DNA of 64,000 nt, from positions 2,537,501 through 2,601,500 of the forward strand of contig NZ_CP031941.1 in NCBI RefSeq assembly GCF_003443655.1. Direction: 5' to 3'. The stretch is from Nostoc sphaeroides (lineage in GTDB: Bacteria; Cyanobacteriota; Cyanobacteriia; Cyanobacteriales; Nostocaceae). The notes beneath the pieces are model-generated. The model saw only the letters and a list, made by a program, of their open reading frames with translations, was not told the origin of the DNA and did not search any database. The first letter of the stretch is position 1. Every line of letters begins with the position of its first letter. Shown in pieces: positions 9,106-18,132 of the stretch. Made by a program: the position numbers and the translations under genes.

Positions 9106-10605
9106 TTAAGCTTGTATATTCAGTCTTTGGTGCAAAGCGTCGCGTGCGTGTTCTCGATCGTCAAAATGGATTTTTTCGGTGCCGAGAATTTGGTAGTCTT
9201 CGTGACCTTTACCAGCAAGTAACACTCCATCACCGGGTTGTGCTTGTAAAATAGCGGTACGAATTGCGATCGCCCGATCGCAAATTACAGTTGGTTGTAC
9301 TGTATCAGCAATTCCCGCTAAAATATCTTGCAAAATCCGTTCTGGGTCTTCAGTCCGGGGATTATCTGATGTCACTACTGCAACATCAGCTAACTCAGCC
9401 GCAATTTTACCCATTTTTGGGCGCTTAGTGCGATCGCGATCGCCACCACAACCAAATACGCAAATCACTTTACCCGGTATAAACGGACGTGCAGCTTTCA
9501 GCAAATTTTCTAAACTATCGGGTGTGTGAGCATAATCCACAATCACGCTAATATCTTGGTTAGCATCAATTTGTACCCGTTCCATGCGTCCGGGAACTCC
9601 GGGGAACTCAGAGATCACAGCTGCCACTAACTGCAAATCTAGCCCTAAGTGTAAAACTGCTCCTACGGCTGCGAGAAGATTTTCTAAATTATACTGTCCG
9701 ACTAGGGGCGATTGAAAAGCTACATCACCTTTTGGTGTATGTAATGTACCACTGACACCATTTGGCTGGTAATTTAAATCACTCATCCAGAAATCAGCGC
9801 TGTTGTCGTTGACACTGTAACTCCAAACCCGTTCAGAATCTAACGAGGCAATTAAGCGCTTCCCGTAAGAATCATCAGCATTAATTATTGCCCGTCCCTT
9901 GAGATAATCAGGGCTAAATAACAACGCTTTGGCGGCAAAGTAATCTTCCATATCGGTGTGATAATCGAGATGGTCTTGAGTAAGATTACTGAACACCGCT
10001 ACCTCAAATTCACAACCCAACACTCTCCCTTGGGCTAAAGCGTGAGAACTTACTTCCATCACCCCGAACTCACTACCAGCCTTTACAGCCTCTGCTAACT
10101 GCTGTTGCAGTTCCACCGCAAAGGGCGTAGTGTGGGCAGCAGTTTGCTCAAAACCTGCCCAACGAGTGTAGAGAGTTCCCATCAAAGCTGTAGCTAGATT
10201 AGCTTTGATGAGCAGAAATTCAATCAGATGAGTAGTTGTAGTTTTGCCATTTGTACCAGTCACACCTACCAGCTTGAGTTTTCGCCCCGGATAACCGTAA
10301 AAAGCGCTGGCTATCTGGGCACAAGCTTGAGTTATGTTACTTGCACTGATGACCACAGCCTGATTCGTGGGAGGATTTTTTTGTACAGCTTCGGGAGAAA
10401 CGATCGCAGCTACAGCCCCCGATGCGATCGCACTTTGCCAAAATTCCCCACCATCAACCCGCGTTCCTGGCATCCCAATAAACAAATCTCCCACACGACA
10501 AGCATGGGAATTCGTCTTCAAACCCCTAACTTCCACATCCTGCATCGGATAGCTAGGCAATTGTTCAACACTATCTACCGCCGTTAGTAATTCCCGCAAT
10601 TTCAT
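9106..10605 (-). CDS. murE: UDP-N-acetylmuramoyl-L-alanyl-D-glutamate--2,6-diaminopimelate ligase
   Basis: Cytoplasmic Mur ligase that adds meso-diaminopimelate to the peptidoglycan precursor. 499 residues, normal for MurE. The N-terminal UDP-binding domain contains MPGTRVDG. The P-loop is GVTGTNGKTTTTHLIEF at about 115. The central domain has EVSSHALAQGRV and FSNLTQDHLDYH. The C-terminal domain has VDYAHTPDSLENLL and FGCGGDRDRTKRPKMG. The DNPRTEDP motif binds the DAP side chain and marks DAP rather than lysine specificity. KGHEDYQ lies near the end. A glutaredoxin-like gene lies upstream on the same strand, 53 bp away. Confidence 0.97.
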   Translation of the reverse strand: MKLRELLTAVDSVEQLPSYPMQDVEVRGLKTNSHACRVGDLFIGMPGTRVDGGEFWQSAIASGAVAAIVSPEAVQKNPPTNQAVVISASNITQACAQIASAFYGYPGRKLKLVGVTGTNGKTTTTHLIEFLLIKANLATALMGTLYTRWAGFEQTAAHTTPFAVELQQQLAEAVKAGSEFGVMEVSSHALAQGRVLGCEFEVAVFSNLTQDHLDYHTDMEDYFAAKALLFSPDYLKGRAIINADDSYGKRLIASLDSERVWSYSVNDNSADFWMSDLNYQPNGVSGTLHTPKGDVAFQSPLVGQYNLENLLAAVGAVLHLGLDLQLVAAVISEFPGVPGRMERVQIDANQDISVIVDYAHTPDSLENLLKAARPFIPGKVICVFGCGGDRDRTKRPKMGKIAAELADVAVVTSDNPRTEDPERILQDILAGIADTVQPTVICDRAIAIRTAILQAQPGDGVLLAGKGHEDYQILGTEKIHFDDREHARDALHQRLNIQA

Positions 10606-10658
10606 GTTGTGAACCTCGTCACCTTCTTAATCTTGCGCTTATTCTGCATTATTTTTTT

Positions 10659-10946
10659 CTAATTGGCTAAATACTTAAGCAACATTTGCTCTAACTGCTG
10701 CACACTAGCACGAGGAGAAGGACGCGGCAATGGTACTTCTATAATTTCTCCCTCCGTGCCCTCTGTGCCTCTGTGGTTCGATAAATAAAGTACTGGCACC
10801 TCATACTCATACGCACCGAACCAATCTTCACGAGTTGTAATATCCCTAACTTCCAACTCGAAACTAAGATTTTGGATTTGTTCTAGCTTTTCTTGCAAGC
10901 CTTCACATAAATGACAGCCAGGTTTACTGTATAAAATTAATCGCAT
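10659..10946 (-). CDS. Glutaredoxin family (thioredoxin-fold) protein
   Basis: 95-residue thiol-redox protein. It opens with a beta strand and the active site KPGCHLCEGLQEKL (CxxC at about residues 10-13), followed by FELEVRDITTREDWFGAYEYEVPVLYL, with the cis-Pro in VPVLYL. Between the last two structural elements it carries NHRGTEGTEGEI. That insertion is encoded by a copy of the genome-wide dispersed repeat (about 10751-10787) and is absent from typical family members. The frame survives the insertion. The partner is unknown. It lies upstream of murE on the same strand and may be co-transcribed. Confidence 0.85.
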   Translation of the reverse strand: MRLILYSKPGCHLCEGLQEKLEQIQNLSFELEVRDITTREDWFGAYEYEVPVLYLSNHRGTEGTEGEIIEVPLPRPSPRASVQQLEQMLLKYLAN

Positions 10947-10962
10947 TTGTTAATTAATTACC

Positions 10963-11313
10963 ATGCACACTATTTTACATATCACTAAAAGCGAACAATG
11001 GGAACAAGCAAAAATCCTTGGAACCTATCGGGGTGATACGTTAGACTCGGAAGGATTTATCCACTGTTCGACAGCAGCGCAAGTTATCTGGGTTGCAAAT
11101 CGTTTTTTTGTCAATCAAAAGGGTTTGGTAATTCTTTGCATTGATTCGGATCGAGTTAAAGCTGAAATTCGTTATGAGGCTGCGGAGGTAGATAATTTAT
11201 TTCCCCATATTTATGGTGAGTTGAATATTGATGCTGTGTTTCAGGTTGTTGATTTTGAGGCGGGGGAGGATGGGTTTTTTGTGTTGCCGCAAGAGGTTAT
11301 AAGTTTAGAATAA
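10963..11313 (+). CDS. DUF952 family protein
   Basis: 116-residue single-domain protein that starts with HTILHITKSEQWEQAKILG and has the family core DSEGFIHCSTAAQV and VNQKGLVILCIDSDRV, then the acidic PHIYGELNIDAVFQV. DUF952 proteins are small, cytosolic and related in fold to ADP-ribosyltransferase-like proteins; no function is established here. It is divergent from the glutaredoxin-like gene with only 16 bp between the coding regions. Its stop codon coincides with the left end of a MITE-like repeat. Confidence 0.88.
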   Translation: MHTILHITKSEQWEQAKILGTYRGDTLDSEGFIHCSTAAQVIWVANRFFVNQKGLVILCIDSDRVKAEIRYEAAEVDNLFPHIYGELNIDAVFQVVDFEAGEDGFFVLPQEVISLE

Positions 11314-11442
11314 TACCAATTTGAAAAAAGAATGCGACAAATAGACCATTTGTAGAGACGCGATTCATCGCGTCTTATCCAAGAGACGCGATTCATCGCG
11401 TCTTTATCCAAGGATGTGTTGCAATCATTAATTGAATTGGTA
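11313..11442. mobile_element. MITE-like element with ATACCAATT ends
   Basis: About 130 bp bounded by inverted ATACCAATT (11313-11321) and AATTGGTAT (11434-11442). The interior carries two copies of the palindrome GAGACGCGATTCATCGCGTC (11351-11375 and 11381-11404). A related element lies in reverse orientation at 51949-52052, sharing AATGCGACAAATAGACCATTTG and TTGCAATCAT. The left end overlaps the DUF952 stop codon. Confidence 0.75.
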
Positions 11443-11445
11443 TAA

Positions 11446-11478
11446 CGAACCGCCAAGACGCCAAGGACGCAAAGGAAG
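11446..11478. repeat. Dispersed repeat (AACCGCCAAGACGCCAAGGACGC type)
   Basis: A member of the widely scattered short repeats that read like ACCACAGAGACACAGAGAACACAGAG. This variant (CGCCAAGACGCCAAGGACGC) ends in AAAGGAAGAG, which serves as the Shine-Dalgarno sequence of the following small gene. Confidence 0.6.
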
Positions 11479-11480
11479 AG

Positions 11481-11663
11481 ATGGAAGGGTTTAATGTGGG
11501 TGAATATGTTGATCAAATGGCGTTGTTGTTGGATTTAGAGATAAGAGATGAGTATCGTGATGGTGTGGTGGCAAATTTTGAGAGAATTAGGGCGATCGCT
11601 AATCTTGTAAATTCTTTCCCGCTAGCGGAGGATATTGAAGTTGCACCAGTTTTTGAACCATGA
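11481..11663 (+). CDS. AtzG-like (DUF4089) small subunit
   Basis: 60-residue helical protein: YVDQMALLLDLEIRDEYRDG followed by VVANFERIRAIANLVNSFPL and a VAPVFEP tail. It is structurally like GatC and matches the DUF4089/AtzG family, which binds and stabilises the AtzE amidase. The ATG is preceded by GGAAGAG. It overlaps the amidase gene by 4 bp (ATGA), a sign of translational coupling and of a 1:1 complex. Confidence 0.85.
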   Translation: MEGFNVGEYVDQMALLLDLEIRDEYRDGVVANFERIRAIANLVNSFPLAEDIEVAPVFEP

Positions 11664-13033
11664 ATGATGCTGTATCAATAGCTGCTGCTGTGCGTGAAGG
11701 TAAAGTTAGCGCAGTGGAAGTTACCAAGGCTGCGATCGCCCGAATAACAGCGCGGGATCATCAACTCAACTGTTTTACGGCTGTGACTGCTGAGACGGCT
11801 TTAACGGATGCAGCCCGCATTGACAGGGAAATCGCCCAAGGTAATCATCCTGGAACGCTTGCTGGTGTGCCTTTTGCGGTGAAAAATCTCTTCGATATTG
11901 CTGGTTTAACAACTTTAGCGGGATCGAAAATCAATGCAGAAAACCCAGCAGCAAGCCTTGATGCAACCGCAGTAGCGAAGTTGAAACAAGCGGGTGCTGT
12001 GCTGGTTGGCGCTTTGAATATGGATGAGTACGCTTATGGGTTTGTAACGGAAAATTCTCATTACGGTGCTACTCACAACCCCCATGATTTACAGCGAGTT
12101 GCTGGTGGTTCATCGGGTGGTTCGGCGGCGGCTGTTGCTGCTGGGTTAGTACCGTTGACGCTGGGTTCTGATACAAATGGTTCGATTCGCGTTCCGGCGG
12201 CGTTATGTGGCGTTTTTGGTTTGAAGCCGACTTACGGAAGGTTATCTCGTGCTGGGGTAGCTTTATTTTCTAGCAGTTTTGACCACATTGGCCCTTTTGG
12301 GCGTTCGGTGCAGGATATCGCTACGGTGTTTGATGTCCTTCAAGGAGAAGACGATCGCGATCCAATTTGCACAAAGCGTCGTCCTGAATTGGTTTTATCA
12401 CAACTTGAACAAGATATTTCTAATATCAGAATTGCGATCGCTGCTGATTATTTCACCAAAGGCGCAGAACCGGAAGCTTTAGCAGCAGTGCAAAAAATAG
12501 CTGATGCAATAGAAGTAACTGAATACGTAACCATACCAGAAGCACACCGCGCCCGTGCTGCGGCGTTTGTGATTACAGCTAGCGAGGGCGCAAATCTGCA
12601 TTTGGATAAATTGCGATGTCGTCCTCAAGATTTTGATTCAGCAACACGCGATCGCTTTTTAGCTGGGGCGTTAATTCCTAGTAGCTGGTATCTGCAAGCA
12701 CAACGCTTTAGAAAATGGTACCGCGATCGCGTTCGGGAAGTCTTTCAAAATGTGGATGTAATTCTTGCCCCAACTACACCAATTTCCGCACCGCTAATTG
12801 GTCAACAAACCATGATTTTGGATGGGGAAGAAATTCTTGTGCGTCCTCATTTAGGATTATTTACTCAACCATTATCTTTTATTGGTTTACCCGTTTTATC
12901 AGTACCAATTCAGCGCCCAAATGCTTTACCTTTAGGTGTGCAATTGATAGCGGCACCACATAATGAAGTGTTAATTTTACGGATTGCGGCTGCGTTAGAG
13001 GTAAAGGGTGTAGTTTCAGCACCAATAGTCTAG
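11660..13033 (+). CDS. AtzE family amidohydrolase (amidase signature)
   Basis: 457-residue amidase-signature hydrolase. The Ser-cisSer-Lys triad is visible as the Lys in GVPFAVKNLFD (about 75), Ser in AGGSSGGSAAAVAAG (about 150) and Ser in LGSDTNGSIRVPAALCG (about 170). AtzE with AtzG is known as 1-carboxybiuret hydrolase in cyanuric-acid catabolism; in cyanobacteria it may act in urea, biuret or other nitrogen metabolism. No AtzD or AtzF neighbour is present. The coupling to the DUF4089 gene supports the assignment over a generic GatA-type amidase. Confidence 0.87.
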   Translation: MNDAVSIAAAVREGKVSAVEVTKAAIARITARDHQLNCFTAVTAETALTDAARIDREIAQGNHPGTLAGVPFAVKNLFDIAGLTTLAGSKINAENPAASLDATAVAKLKQAGAVLVGALNMDEYAYGFVTENSHYGATHNPHDLQRVAGGSSGGSAAAVAAGLVPLTLGSDTNGSIRVPAALCGVFGLKPTYGRLSRAGVALFSSSFDHIGPFGRSVQDIATVFDVLQGEDDRDPICTKRRPELVLSQLEQDISNIRIAIAADYFTKGAEPEALAAVQKIADAIEVTEYVTIPEAHRARAAAFVITASEGANLHLDKLRCRPQDFDSATRDRFLAGALIPSSWYLQAQRFRKWYRDRVREVFQNVDVILAPTTPISAPLIGQQTMILDGEEILVRPHLGLFTQPLSFIGLPVLSVPIQRPNALPLGVQLIAAPHNEVLILRIAAALEVKGVVSAPIV

Positions 13034-13280
13034 TCAGAATTAAGAATTTAGAATCGAGAATTAATAAACGCCAGATTCTAAATCAATACACTTAGAGGTT
13101 GTTTGAAAAGTTTTAGGTGAATAGAATTCGCTACTACACAAACTAGGATATTATTTTTGATCAAGCTTAATTAATAACAGCAACTGTTGAGTATAGCAGC
13201 CCTAAATCATTTGTGAAAATTTCTGTTAATTCTTCTCTCTGTGTTCTCTGCGCCTCCGTGGTTCGATTAAAAAGTAATTT

Positions 13281-13405
13281 TCACAACTCAGACAGGATTG
13301 CTATATAATCATCAGTGTACTGGAGGTTGCCGTAGATAAAATTAACCGGATTGTTGATTTCATGGGCAACTCCCGCCACTAGTTGACCCAGACTCGACGA
13401 GAGTA
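13281..13405 (-). pseudogene. Histidine kinase HisKA relic
   Basis: Minus-strand translation gives SLGQLVAGVAHEINNPVNF followed by IYGNLQYTDDY and a stop at 13281-13283. This is the H-box of the cyanobacterial hybrid or GAF/PAS kinase class, with the phospho-acceptor His still present. No ATPase domain follows and no long frame precedes it, so this is a decayed remnant. Confidence 0.6.
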
Positions 13406-13608
13406 GCTATTCCTAGAATTCCCGAAATTAATTTCTGACTAATTTTCATTCCTTGCTCGAAACCTCAAGTGCTGGCTACTGCGCTAATTCAGTCTTGGGG
13501 AGTTTGCCCTGATTTTAAAATTCCCAGATATGTGCCTGAAAGCTACAGAGTCAACAGCCATTAGCCAAATCTTTAATCCAACACAGTTCAGATAAGACCA
13601 AAAAACTT

Positions 13609-13724
13609 GTAGAAACGGCGATTTATCGCGTCTCTTAATGTAGAAACGGCGATTTATCGCGTCTCTTGTAGAAACAGCGATTTATCGCGTCTCTTAATGT
13701 AGAAACAGCGATTTATCGCGTCTC
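13609..13724. repeat. Four tandem copies of a 26-bp palindromic repeat
   Basis: Units at 13609-13634, 13640-13665, 13668-13693 and 13699-13724 each read GTAGAAAC(G/A)GCGATTTATCGCGTCTC. Each is an imperfect palindrome (GACGCGAT-N-ATCGCGTC type). Related single or double copies occur at many other sites in the window. Confidence 0.9.
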
Positions 13725-13847
13725 AAAAACCCAAAATTTTTGCCAGTAGCCCTTAACCCAAGCGTATTAATCTTTAATCTGGAGCTATCCGCGTAGGCGA
13801 TCGCATTTTTTGAGTAGATTAACAATAGACCATCTCAAAGGCACTTT

Positions 13848-14663
13848 ATGACTTCTTTTGATTCAATTGAAGATTTGGTACTAGTTGCTGGTGCGACTGG
13901 TGGAGTCGGGCAACTCGTAGTAGGCAAGTTACTAGAAAGGGGTTTGAAAGTTCGCGTTCTGACACGCAATGCCGCAAAAGCTGAAGAAATGTTTAACCAC
14001 AGAGTGGAAATTGCCGTTGGTGACATCCGCCAGCCAGCTACACTACCAGCCGCAACACAAAATGTCACCCACATCATCAGTTGTACCGGAACTACTGCCT
14101 TTCCCTCTGCGCGATGGGAGTTTGAGCAATCTCCAAACTTGATTGAATGGGGAATCACTTTCCTTAACCCTAAATCTAGTGAAGCAAAAGCAAAGAATAG
14201 TCCGGCAAAGGTCGATGCCCAAGGTGTGAGCAACCTAGTGACAGCAGCACCCCGCAATTTGAAGCGGTTCGTTTTCGTCTCTTCTTGCGGAATTGAGCGT
14301 AAAAATCAGTTTCCTTTTAGTGTTCTTAATGCTTTTGGCGTGTTGGATGCTAAACAGAAGGGCGAAGAATCCATTATTAACTCAGGATTACCCTACACCA
14401 TTATCCGTCCAGGACGCCTCATTGACGGGCCATATACCTCATACGACCTCAACACCCTCCTGAAGGCAAAAACTGGGGGTAAATACGGTGTGGTAGTAGG
14501 CACTGGGGATACACTTTCGGGCGATACCAGCCGGATTGATGTAGCAAACGCTTGTGTAGAATCCCTTTTACACCCAAGTAGTTCCAGGAAAATTTTTGAA
14601 ATAGTCAACCAGGGACAAAGACCGCCTGCAATTAACTGGGAAACTCTTTTCTCTTTGCTCTGA
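13848..14663 (+). CDS. SDR family NAD(P)-binding oxidoreductase (atypical, NmrA/SDR_a5-like)
   Basis: 271-residue Rossmann protein. The dinucleotide motif is VLVAGATGGVGQLVVGKLL (GxxGxxG, atypical SDR), followed by VRVLTRNAAKAEEMF and VEIAVGDIRQPATL. VFVSSCGIERK and LPYTIIRPGRLIDGPY are typical of the NAD(P)H-binding NmrA/SDR5 group found in cyanobacteria and plastids. The catalytic YxxxK is not obvious, as expected for this group. Substrate unknown. It starts with ATG at 13848 after a repeat-laden leader and stands alone. Confidence 0.85.
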   Translation: MTSFDSIEDLVLVAGATGGVGQLVVGKLLERGLKVRVLTRNAAKAEEMFNHRVEIAVGDIRQPATLPAATQNVTHIISCTGTTAFPSARWEFEQSPNLIEWGITFLNPKSSEAKAKNSPAKVDAQGVSNLVTAAPRNLKRFVFVSSCGIERKNQFPFSVLNAFGVLDAKQKGEESIINSGLPYTIIRPGRLIDGPYTSYDLNTLLKAKTGGKYGVVVGTGDTLSGDTSRIDVANACVESLLHPSSSRKIFEIVNQGQRPPAINWETLFSLL

Positions 14664-14709
14664 GTAAGTGCTGAGTAATATTTTATCCAATACCCAATAC
14701 CAAAATATT

Positions 14710-14934
14710 AGGACTTACGCAGTTTACAAACTGAGCATCTTATCAATATCAAGCTTATTAACATAAAAGTCTTGCCCTACCTCGTTCCTGGGCTGCTGCC
14801 TGGGAATGTGATACTTGGAGGCTCTGCCTCCTGTCAAACAAAGGAGGCAGAGCCTCCAGAATAGCATTACAAGGCAGCAGCCCAGTAACGAGAAATGATT
14901 CACACTTTGTTATGTCTGTCAATGCGTAAGTCCT
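14710..14934. mobile_element. MITE with 12-bp perfect ends and 7-bp target duplication
   Basis: 225-bp non-coding element. Ends are AGGACTTACGCA (14710-14721) and its exact reverse complement TGCGTAAGTCCT (14923-14934). It is flanked by direct repeats AAATATT (14703-14709 and 14935-14941). The inside contains a strong inverted repeat, GGAGGCTCTGCCTCC versus GGAGGCAGAGCCTCC, nested in GGCTGCTGCC/GGCAGCAGCC. It has no transposase gene, so it would move in trans. Confidence 0.9.
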
Positions 14935-14947
14935 AAATATTACTGAT

Positions 14948-15062
14948 TAGGGACTGACAAATAATAAAAATACTCAAAAAACTCTCTTCTCCTCATTCCT
15001 CTGTGTTCTCTGCGTCTCTGTGGTTAGTTGATTTGAGTAATTTATTTTTTGGAAGTCCCTTA
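14948..15062. mobile_element. MITE-like element with AGGGACTTCCAA-type ends
   Basis: The left end TAGGGACTGACAAATAATAA pairs imperfectly with the right end (reverse complement AGGGACTTCCAAAAAATAAA), ending around GAGTAATTTATTTTTTGGAA. The interior holds the CTCTGTGTTCTCTGCG dispersed repeat. Similar ends bound 28396-28516 and 45137-45260, and one end occurs at 38871. Confidence 0.75.
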
Positions 15063-15498
15063 TACGGAATACAGAAGCAATGCTTGCGGCGGGCTATTCG
15101 GCGTCGCGCCCTTTAATTTTGTTTTATTTTCAGTACTTTTGTAACTTATTACCTCTAAAGACGGCAAACACGACTCTACCGTTACGGTTCACCCTAATTA
15201 CTGAAAGTATTAATTCTCATACATTAGACAGAGTGAAGGCAATAAATCCATGAAACAACTAAAAAAACTATTTAGTTAGTTTAACCGTCCTAAGCAAGGT
15301 TCGGGAAACCACCCTTCATGGACTGGCTAACACTAAGCTTCAGTATATATATCAGCATATCTGGAGTTTTTAACCCCAGAAAAGCCAAAACAAAGGTATT
15401 CATGCTGAACTGGCTGATTTATTGACCTTATTGGTTCAAAATTTAGTCCTTTATATTCTCATTCATTCATTTGTAGTTATACGGAGCCAGCACCTAAA

Positions 15499-17400
15499 AT
15501 GGCAAAAGTAGTTGGAATTGACTTAGGAACAACGAACTCCTGCGTAGCAGTGATGGAAGGTGGTAAACCCACAGTAATTGCTAATGCTGAAGGTTTTCGG
15601 ACAACGCCATCAGTAGTCGCATTTGCGAAAAATGGCGACAACTTGGTTGGGCAAATTGCCAAGCGCCAAGCGGTGATGAACCCCGAAAATACGTTTTACT
15701 CAGTCAAACGCTTTATCGGACGCCGCTTCGAGGAAGTGAGTAACGAAGCTACGGAAGTTTCTTACAAAGTCCTCAGCAGCAACGGCAATGTCAAATTAGA
15801 TTGTCCTATAGCTGGTAAACCGTTTGCTCCTGAAGAAATTTCTGCAAAAGTTCTTCGCAAACTAGTTGAAGACGCCAGCAAATACCTGGGTGAAACTGTA
15901 ACCCAAGCTGTAATCACTGTTCCCGCCTACTTCAACGACTCGCAACGCCAAGCGACAAAAGACGCTGGTAAAATTGCCGGGATTGAAGTTCTACGGATTA
16001 TCAACGAGCCTACAGCCGCTTCTTTGGCTTATGGGTTTGACAAGAAGAGTAACGAAACCATCCTCGTATTTGACCTTGGTGGTGGTACCTTCGACGTATC
16101 CGTGCTGGAAGTAGGAGATGGAGTTTTTGAAGTACTAGCCACATCTGGTGATACCCACCTTGGTGGTGACGACTTCGATAAAAAAATAGTTGACTTCTTA
16201 GCAGAGAAGTTCAAGAAAGCTGAAGGCATTGAGCTACGCAAAGACAAGCAAGCTTTACAACGTCTGACTGAAGCCGCAGAAAAAGCGAAAATTGAGCTTT
16301 CTAGCGTTAGCCAAGCAGAAATCAACCTACCATTTATCACCGCTACCCAGGATGGGCCCAAGCACCTAGATACAACCCTAACTCGCGCTCAATTTGAAGA
16401 ACTTTGCTCTGACTTAATCGACCGTTGTCGGATTCCTGTGGAAAACGCCCTTCGGGATGCCAAGTTAAACAAAGGCGATATTGATGAAGTGGTACTAGTT
16501 GGTGGTTCTACCCGCATTCCCGCAGTTCAACAGATTGTGAAGCAGGTATTGGGTAAAGACCCCAACCAAACCGTCAACCCTGATGAAGTCGTAGCAGTTG
16601 GTGCAGCTATTCAAGCCGGGGTACTAGCTGGTGATGTAACTGGCATCTTGCTGTTAGACGTGACACCGCTATCTTTGGGTGTGGAAACATTGGGCGGCGT
16701 GATGACCAAAATTATCCCCCGCAACACCACAATTCCCACCAAGAAATCGGAAGTCTTCTCCACTGCGGTGGATGGACAAACCAACGTAGAAATTCACGTC
16801 CTCCAAGGTGAACGCGAATTCTCTAACGATAACAAGAGCTTGGGAACCTTCCGTCTGGATGGTATTCCGGCTGCACCACGCGGCGTCCCTCAAATTGAAG
16901 TGGTGTTCGACATTGACGCTAACGGTATCCTTAACGTTACCGCTAAGGACAAAGGTACTGGTAAAGAACAGTCCATCAGCATAACCGGCGCTTCCACTCT
17001 GGATAAGTCTGATGTTGACCGGATGGTGAGAGAAGCTGAACAAAACGCTTCATCTGACAAAGAACGGCGTGAAAAGATTGAACGCAAGAACCAAGCTGAC
17101 TCTTTGGCATACCAAGCTGAGAAGCAGTTACAAGAATTGGGCGATAAAGTTCCCGATGCTGACAAGACCAAAGTCGAAGGTTTGGTGAAAGAACTGCGGG
17201 AAGCAGTTGCTAAAGAAGACGATGAGCAAATCAAAAAGCTCACCCCAGAATTGCAACAAGCGCTATTTGCTGTTGGTAGCAATATTTATCAACAAGCTGG
17301 TGGCGGTGCTGCACCAGGTGCTGAACCCCAAGATGGTGGTTCCACATCTAGTGGTAGCGGCGACGATGTGATTGACGCTGATTTTACAGAAAGCAAATAA
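15499..17400 (+). CDS. dnaK: Molecular chaperone DnaK (Hsp70)
   Basis: 633-residue Hsp70 that folds client proteins through ATP-driven cycles with DnaJ and GrpE. The phosphate-1 motif is [14 protein letters not shown] at the start. Phosphate-2 is [20 protein letters not shown] near 190-210, and the adenosine motif is [14 protein letters not shown] near 335. The substrate-binding domain has [20 protein letters not shown]. The C-terminus ends [12 protein letters not shown], like cyanobacterial DnaK2-type proteins. The length is normal. It is transcribed alone and followed by a strong hairpin terminator. No dnaJ or grpE lies nearby in the window, as is common for cyanobacterial dnaK paralogs. 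Confidence 0.97.
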   Translation: MAKVVGIDLGTTNSCVAVMEGGKPTVIANAEGFRTTPSVVAFAKNGDNLVGQIAKRQAVMNPENTFYSVKRFIGRRFEEVSNEATEVSYKVLSSNGNVKLDCPIAGKPFAPEEISAKVLRKLVEDASKYLGETVTQAVITVPAYFNDSQRQATKDAGKIAGIEVLRIINEPTAASLAYGFDKKSNETILVFDLGGGTFDVSVLEVGDGVFEVLATSGDTHLGGDDFDKKIVDFLAEKFKKAEGIELRKDKQALQRLTEAAEKAKIELSSVSQAEINLPFITATQDGPKHLDTTLTRAQFEELCSDLIDRCRIPVENALRDAKLNKGDIDEVVLVGGSTRIPAVQQIVKQVLGKDPNQTVNPDEVVAVGAAIQAGVLAGDVTGILLLDVTPLSLGVETLGGVMTKIIPRNTTIPTKKSEVFSTAVDGQTNVEIHVLQGEREFSNDNKSLGTFRLDGIPAAPRGVPQIEVVFDIDANGILNVTAKDKGTGKEQSISITGASTLDKSDVDRMVREAEQNASSDKERREKIERKNQADSLAYQAEKQLQELGDKVPDADKTKVEGLVKELREAVAKEDDEQIKKLTPELQQALFAVGSNIYQQAGGGAAPGAEPQDGGSTSSGSGDDVIDADFTESK

Positions 17401-17445
17401 TTCCCTTACTTCTTTTGGGAAGATTATTTAGTCCCACCTCATATC

Positions 17446-17482
17446 ACCCACTCAGACATTTGTCTGGGTGGGGATTTTTTTT
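17446..17482 (+). terminator. Rho-independent terminator of dnaK
   Basis: Stem ACCCACTCAGACA / TGTCTGGGTGGGG with a TT loop and a run of eight T residues directly after, about 50 bp past the dnaK stop. Confidence 0.9.
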
Positions 17483-17485
17483 AAA

Positions 17486-17534
17486 GAGTTTGGAGTTTGG
17501 AGTTTGGAGTTTGGAGTTTGGAGTTTGGAGTTTG
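17486..17534. repeat. Heptanucleotide STRR (GAGTTTG x7)
   Basis: Seven perfect tandem GAGTTTG units followed by GAGTTAGAG, between the dnaK terminator and the end of the convergent Uma2 gene. Confidence 0.95.
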
Positions 17535-17544
17535 GAGTTAGAGA

Positions 17545-18132
17545 CTAACCACCTACAACCGTGGGAAAAATTCTACTCAAGTCTAATAAAACATCTTCAA
17601 ATCCAGGAATCGCCACTGACTGATGTGGCAAAGATATCTGCTTGCTGAGGTAATTGAATTCACCTTGAGCATTTTGATAAGGTTGGCTGTAACGCTCAAG
17701 TTGGCAAACATTTAAGTTGACAATCCAATAATCAGAAATTCCGGCTTCTGCATAGATTTCTAACTTTGTTGTTTGGTCGTAATTTAGGGTTGAGTCTGAA
17801 ATTTCAATCACTAAAAAAATATCTTCAGGATAAGGATGATGGGGAAGATAGTCAGTTTCATTTCCTCGTGCGATCGCCACATCTGGTTCAGGTTCACTAT
17901 CTGATGGTAGTATGATTGGCTCTTGACAACGCACAACAGCCCGATCGCCCAGCAATCGATCCAGTTGTCTACAAAGTCGAGTTGTGCAAAATGTATGAGG
18001 TGTGCCTTTGGCTACCATCTGAATTAGTTCTCCGCGAATCAATTCAATGCGATCGCTCTCCTTAAGAAATTCCAGTTCAATCAGCCGATGATATTCGTCA
18101 ATAGTAAATCGCTTTGGTGTGACAACGTTCAT
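17545..18132 (-). CDS. Uma2 family endonuclease-like protein (DUF820)
   Basis: 195 residues of the PD-(D/E)xK-fold Uma2 family, which is greatly expanded in cyanobacteria. Visible landmarks are FTIDEYHRLIELEFL near the start, DRIELIRGELIQMV (first acidic residue), SEPEPDVAIA (Asp), and DIFLVIEISDSTLNYD followed by KLEIYAEAGISDYWIV (E-x-S and K). Nuclease activity has not been shown for most members. It stands alone, convergent with dnaK. A second, distant Uma2 gene lies at 36766. Confidence 0.88.
   Translation of the reverse strand: MNVVTPKRFTIDEYHRLIELEFLKESDRIELIRGELIQMVAKGTPHTFCTTRLCRQLDRLLGDRAVVRCQEPIILPSDSEPEPDVAIARGNETDYLPHHPYPEDIFLVIEISDSTLNYDQTTKLEIYAEAGISDYWIVNLNVCQLERYSQPYQNAQGEFNYLSKQISLPHQSVAIPGFEDVLLDLSRIFPTVVGG

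Larger units (their letters stand above)
13034..13847. other. 814-bp gene-free stretch with a dispersed repeat, a kinase relic and palindromic repeats
   Basis: Contains a copy of the CTCTGTGTTCTCTGCGCCTCCG dispersed repeat at about 13236-13268, a histidine-kinase H-box relic on the minus strand, an open stretch of unknown origin near 13500-13565 and four tandem palindromic units at 13609-13724. No intact gene was recognised. Confidence 0.7.
14664..15498. other. 835-bp spacer upstream of dnaK with two MITEs
   Basis: The first 400 bp are two adjacent MITE-like elements (14710-14934 and 14948-15062). The rest, about 15063-15498, has no coding sequence and forms the long leader of dnaK; ATATATATCAGCATATCTGG near 15343-15363 is AT-rich and may hold promoter elements. 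No CIRCE-like inverted repeat (TTAGCACTC-N9-GAGTGCTAA) was found. Confidence 0.65.

Noticed and set aside
13609..13724. CRISPR-like array of 26-bp repeats
   Set aside because: Spacers are 2-5 bp and the units are palindromic elements found all over the window; no cas genes.
15477..15662. Minus-strand open frame over the start of dnaK
   Set aside because: It lies in antisense to a well-conserved gene and has no recognisable sequence.
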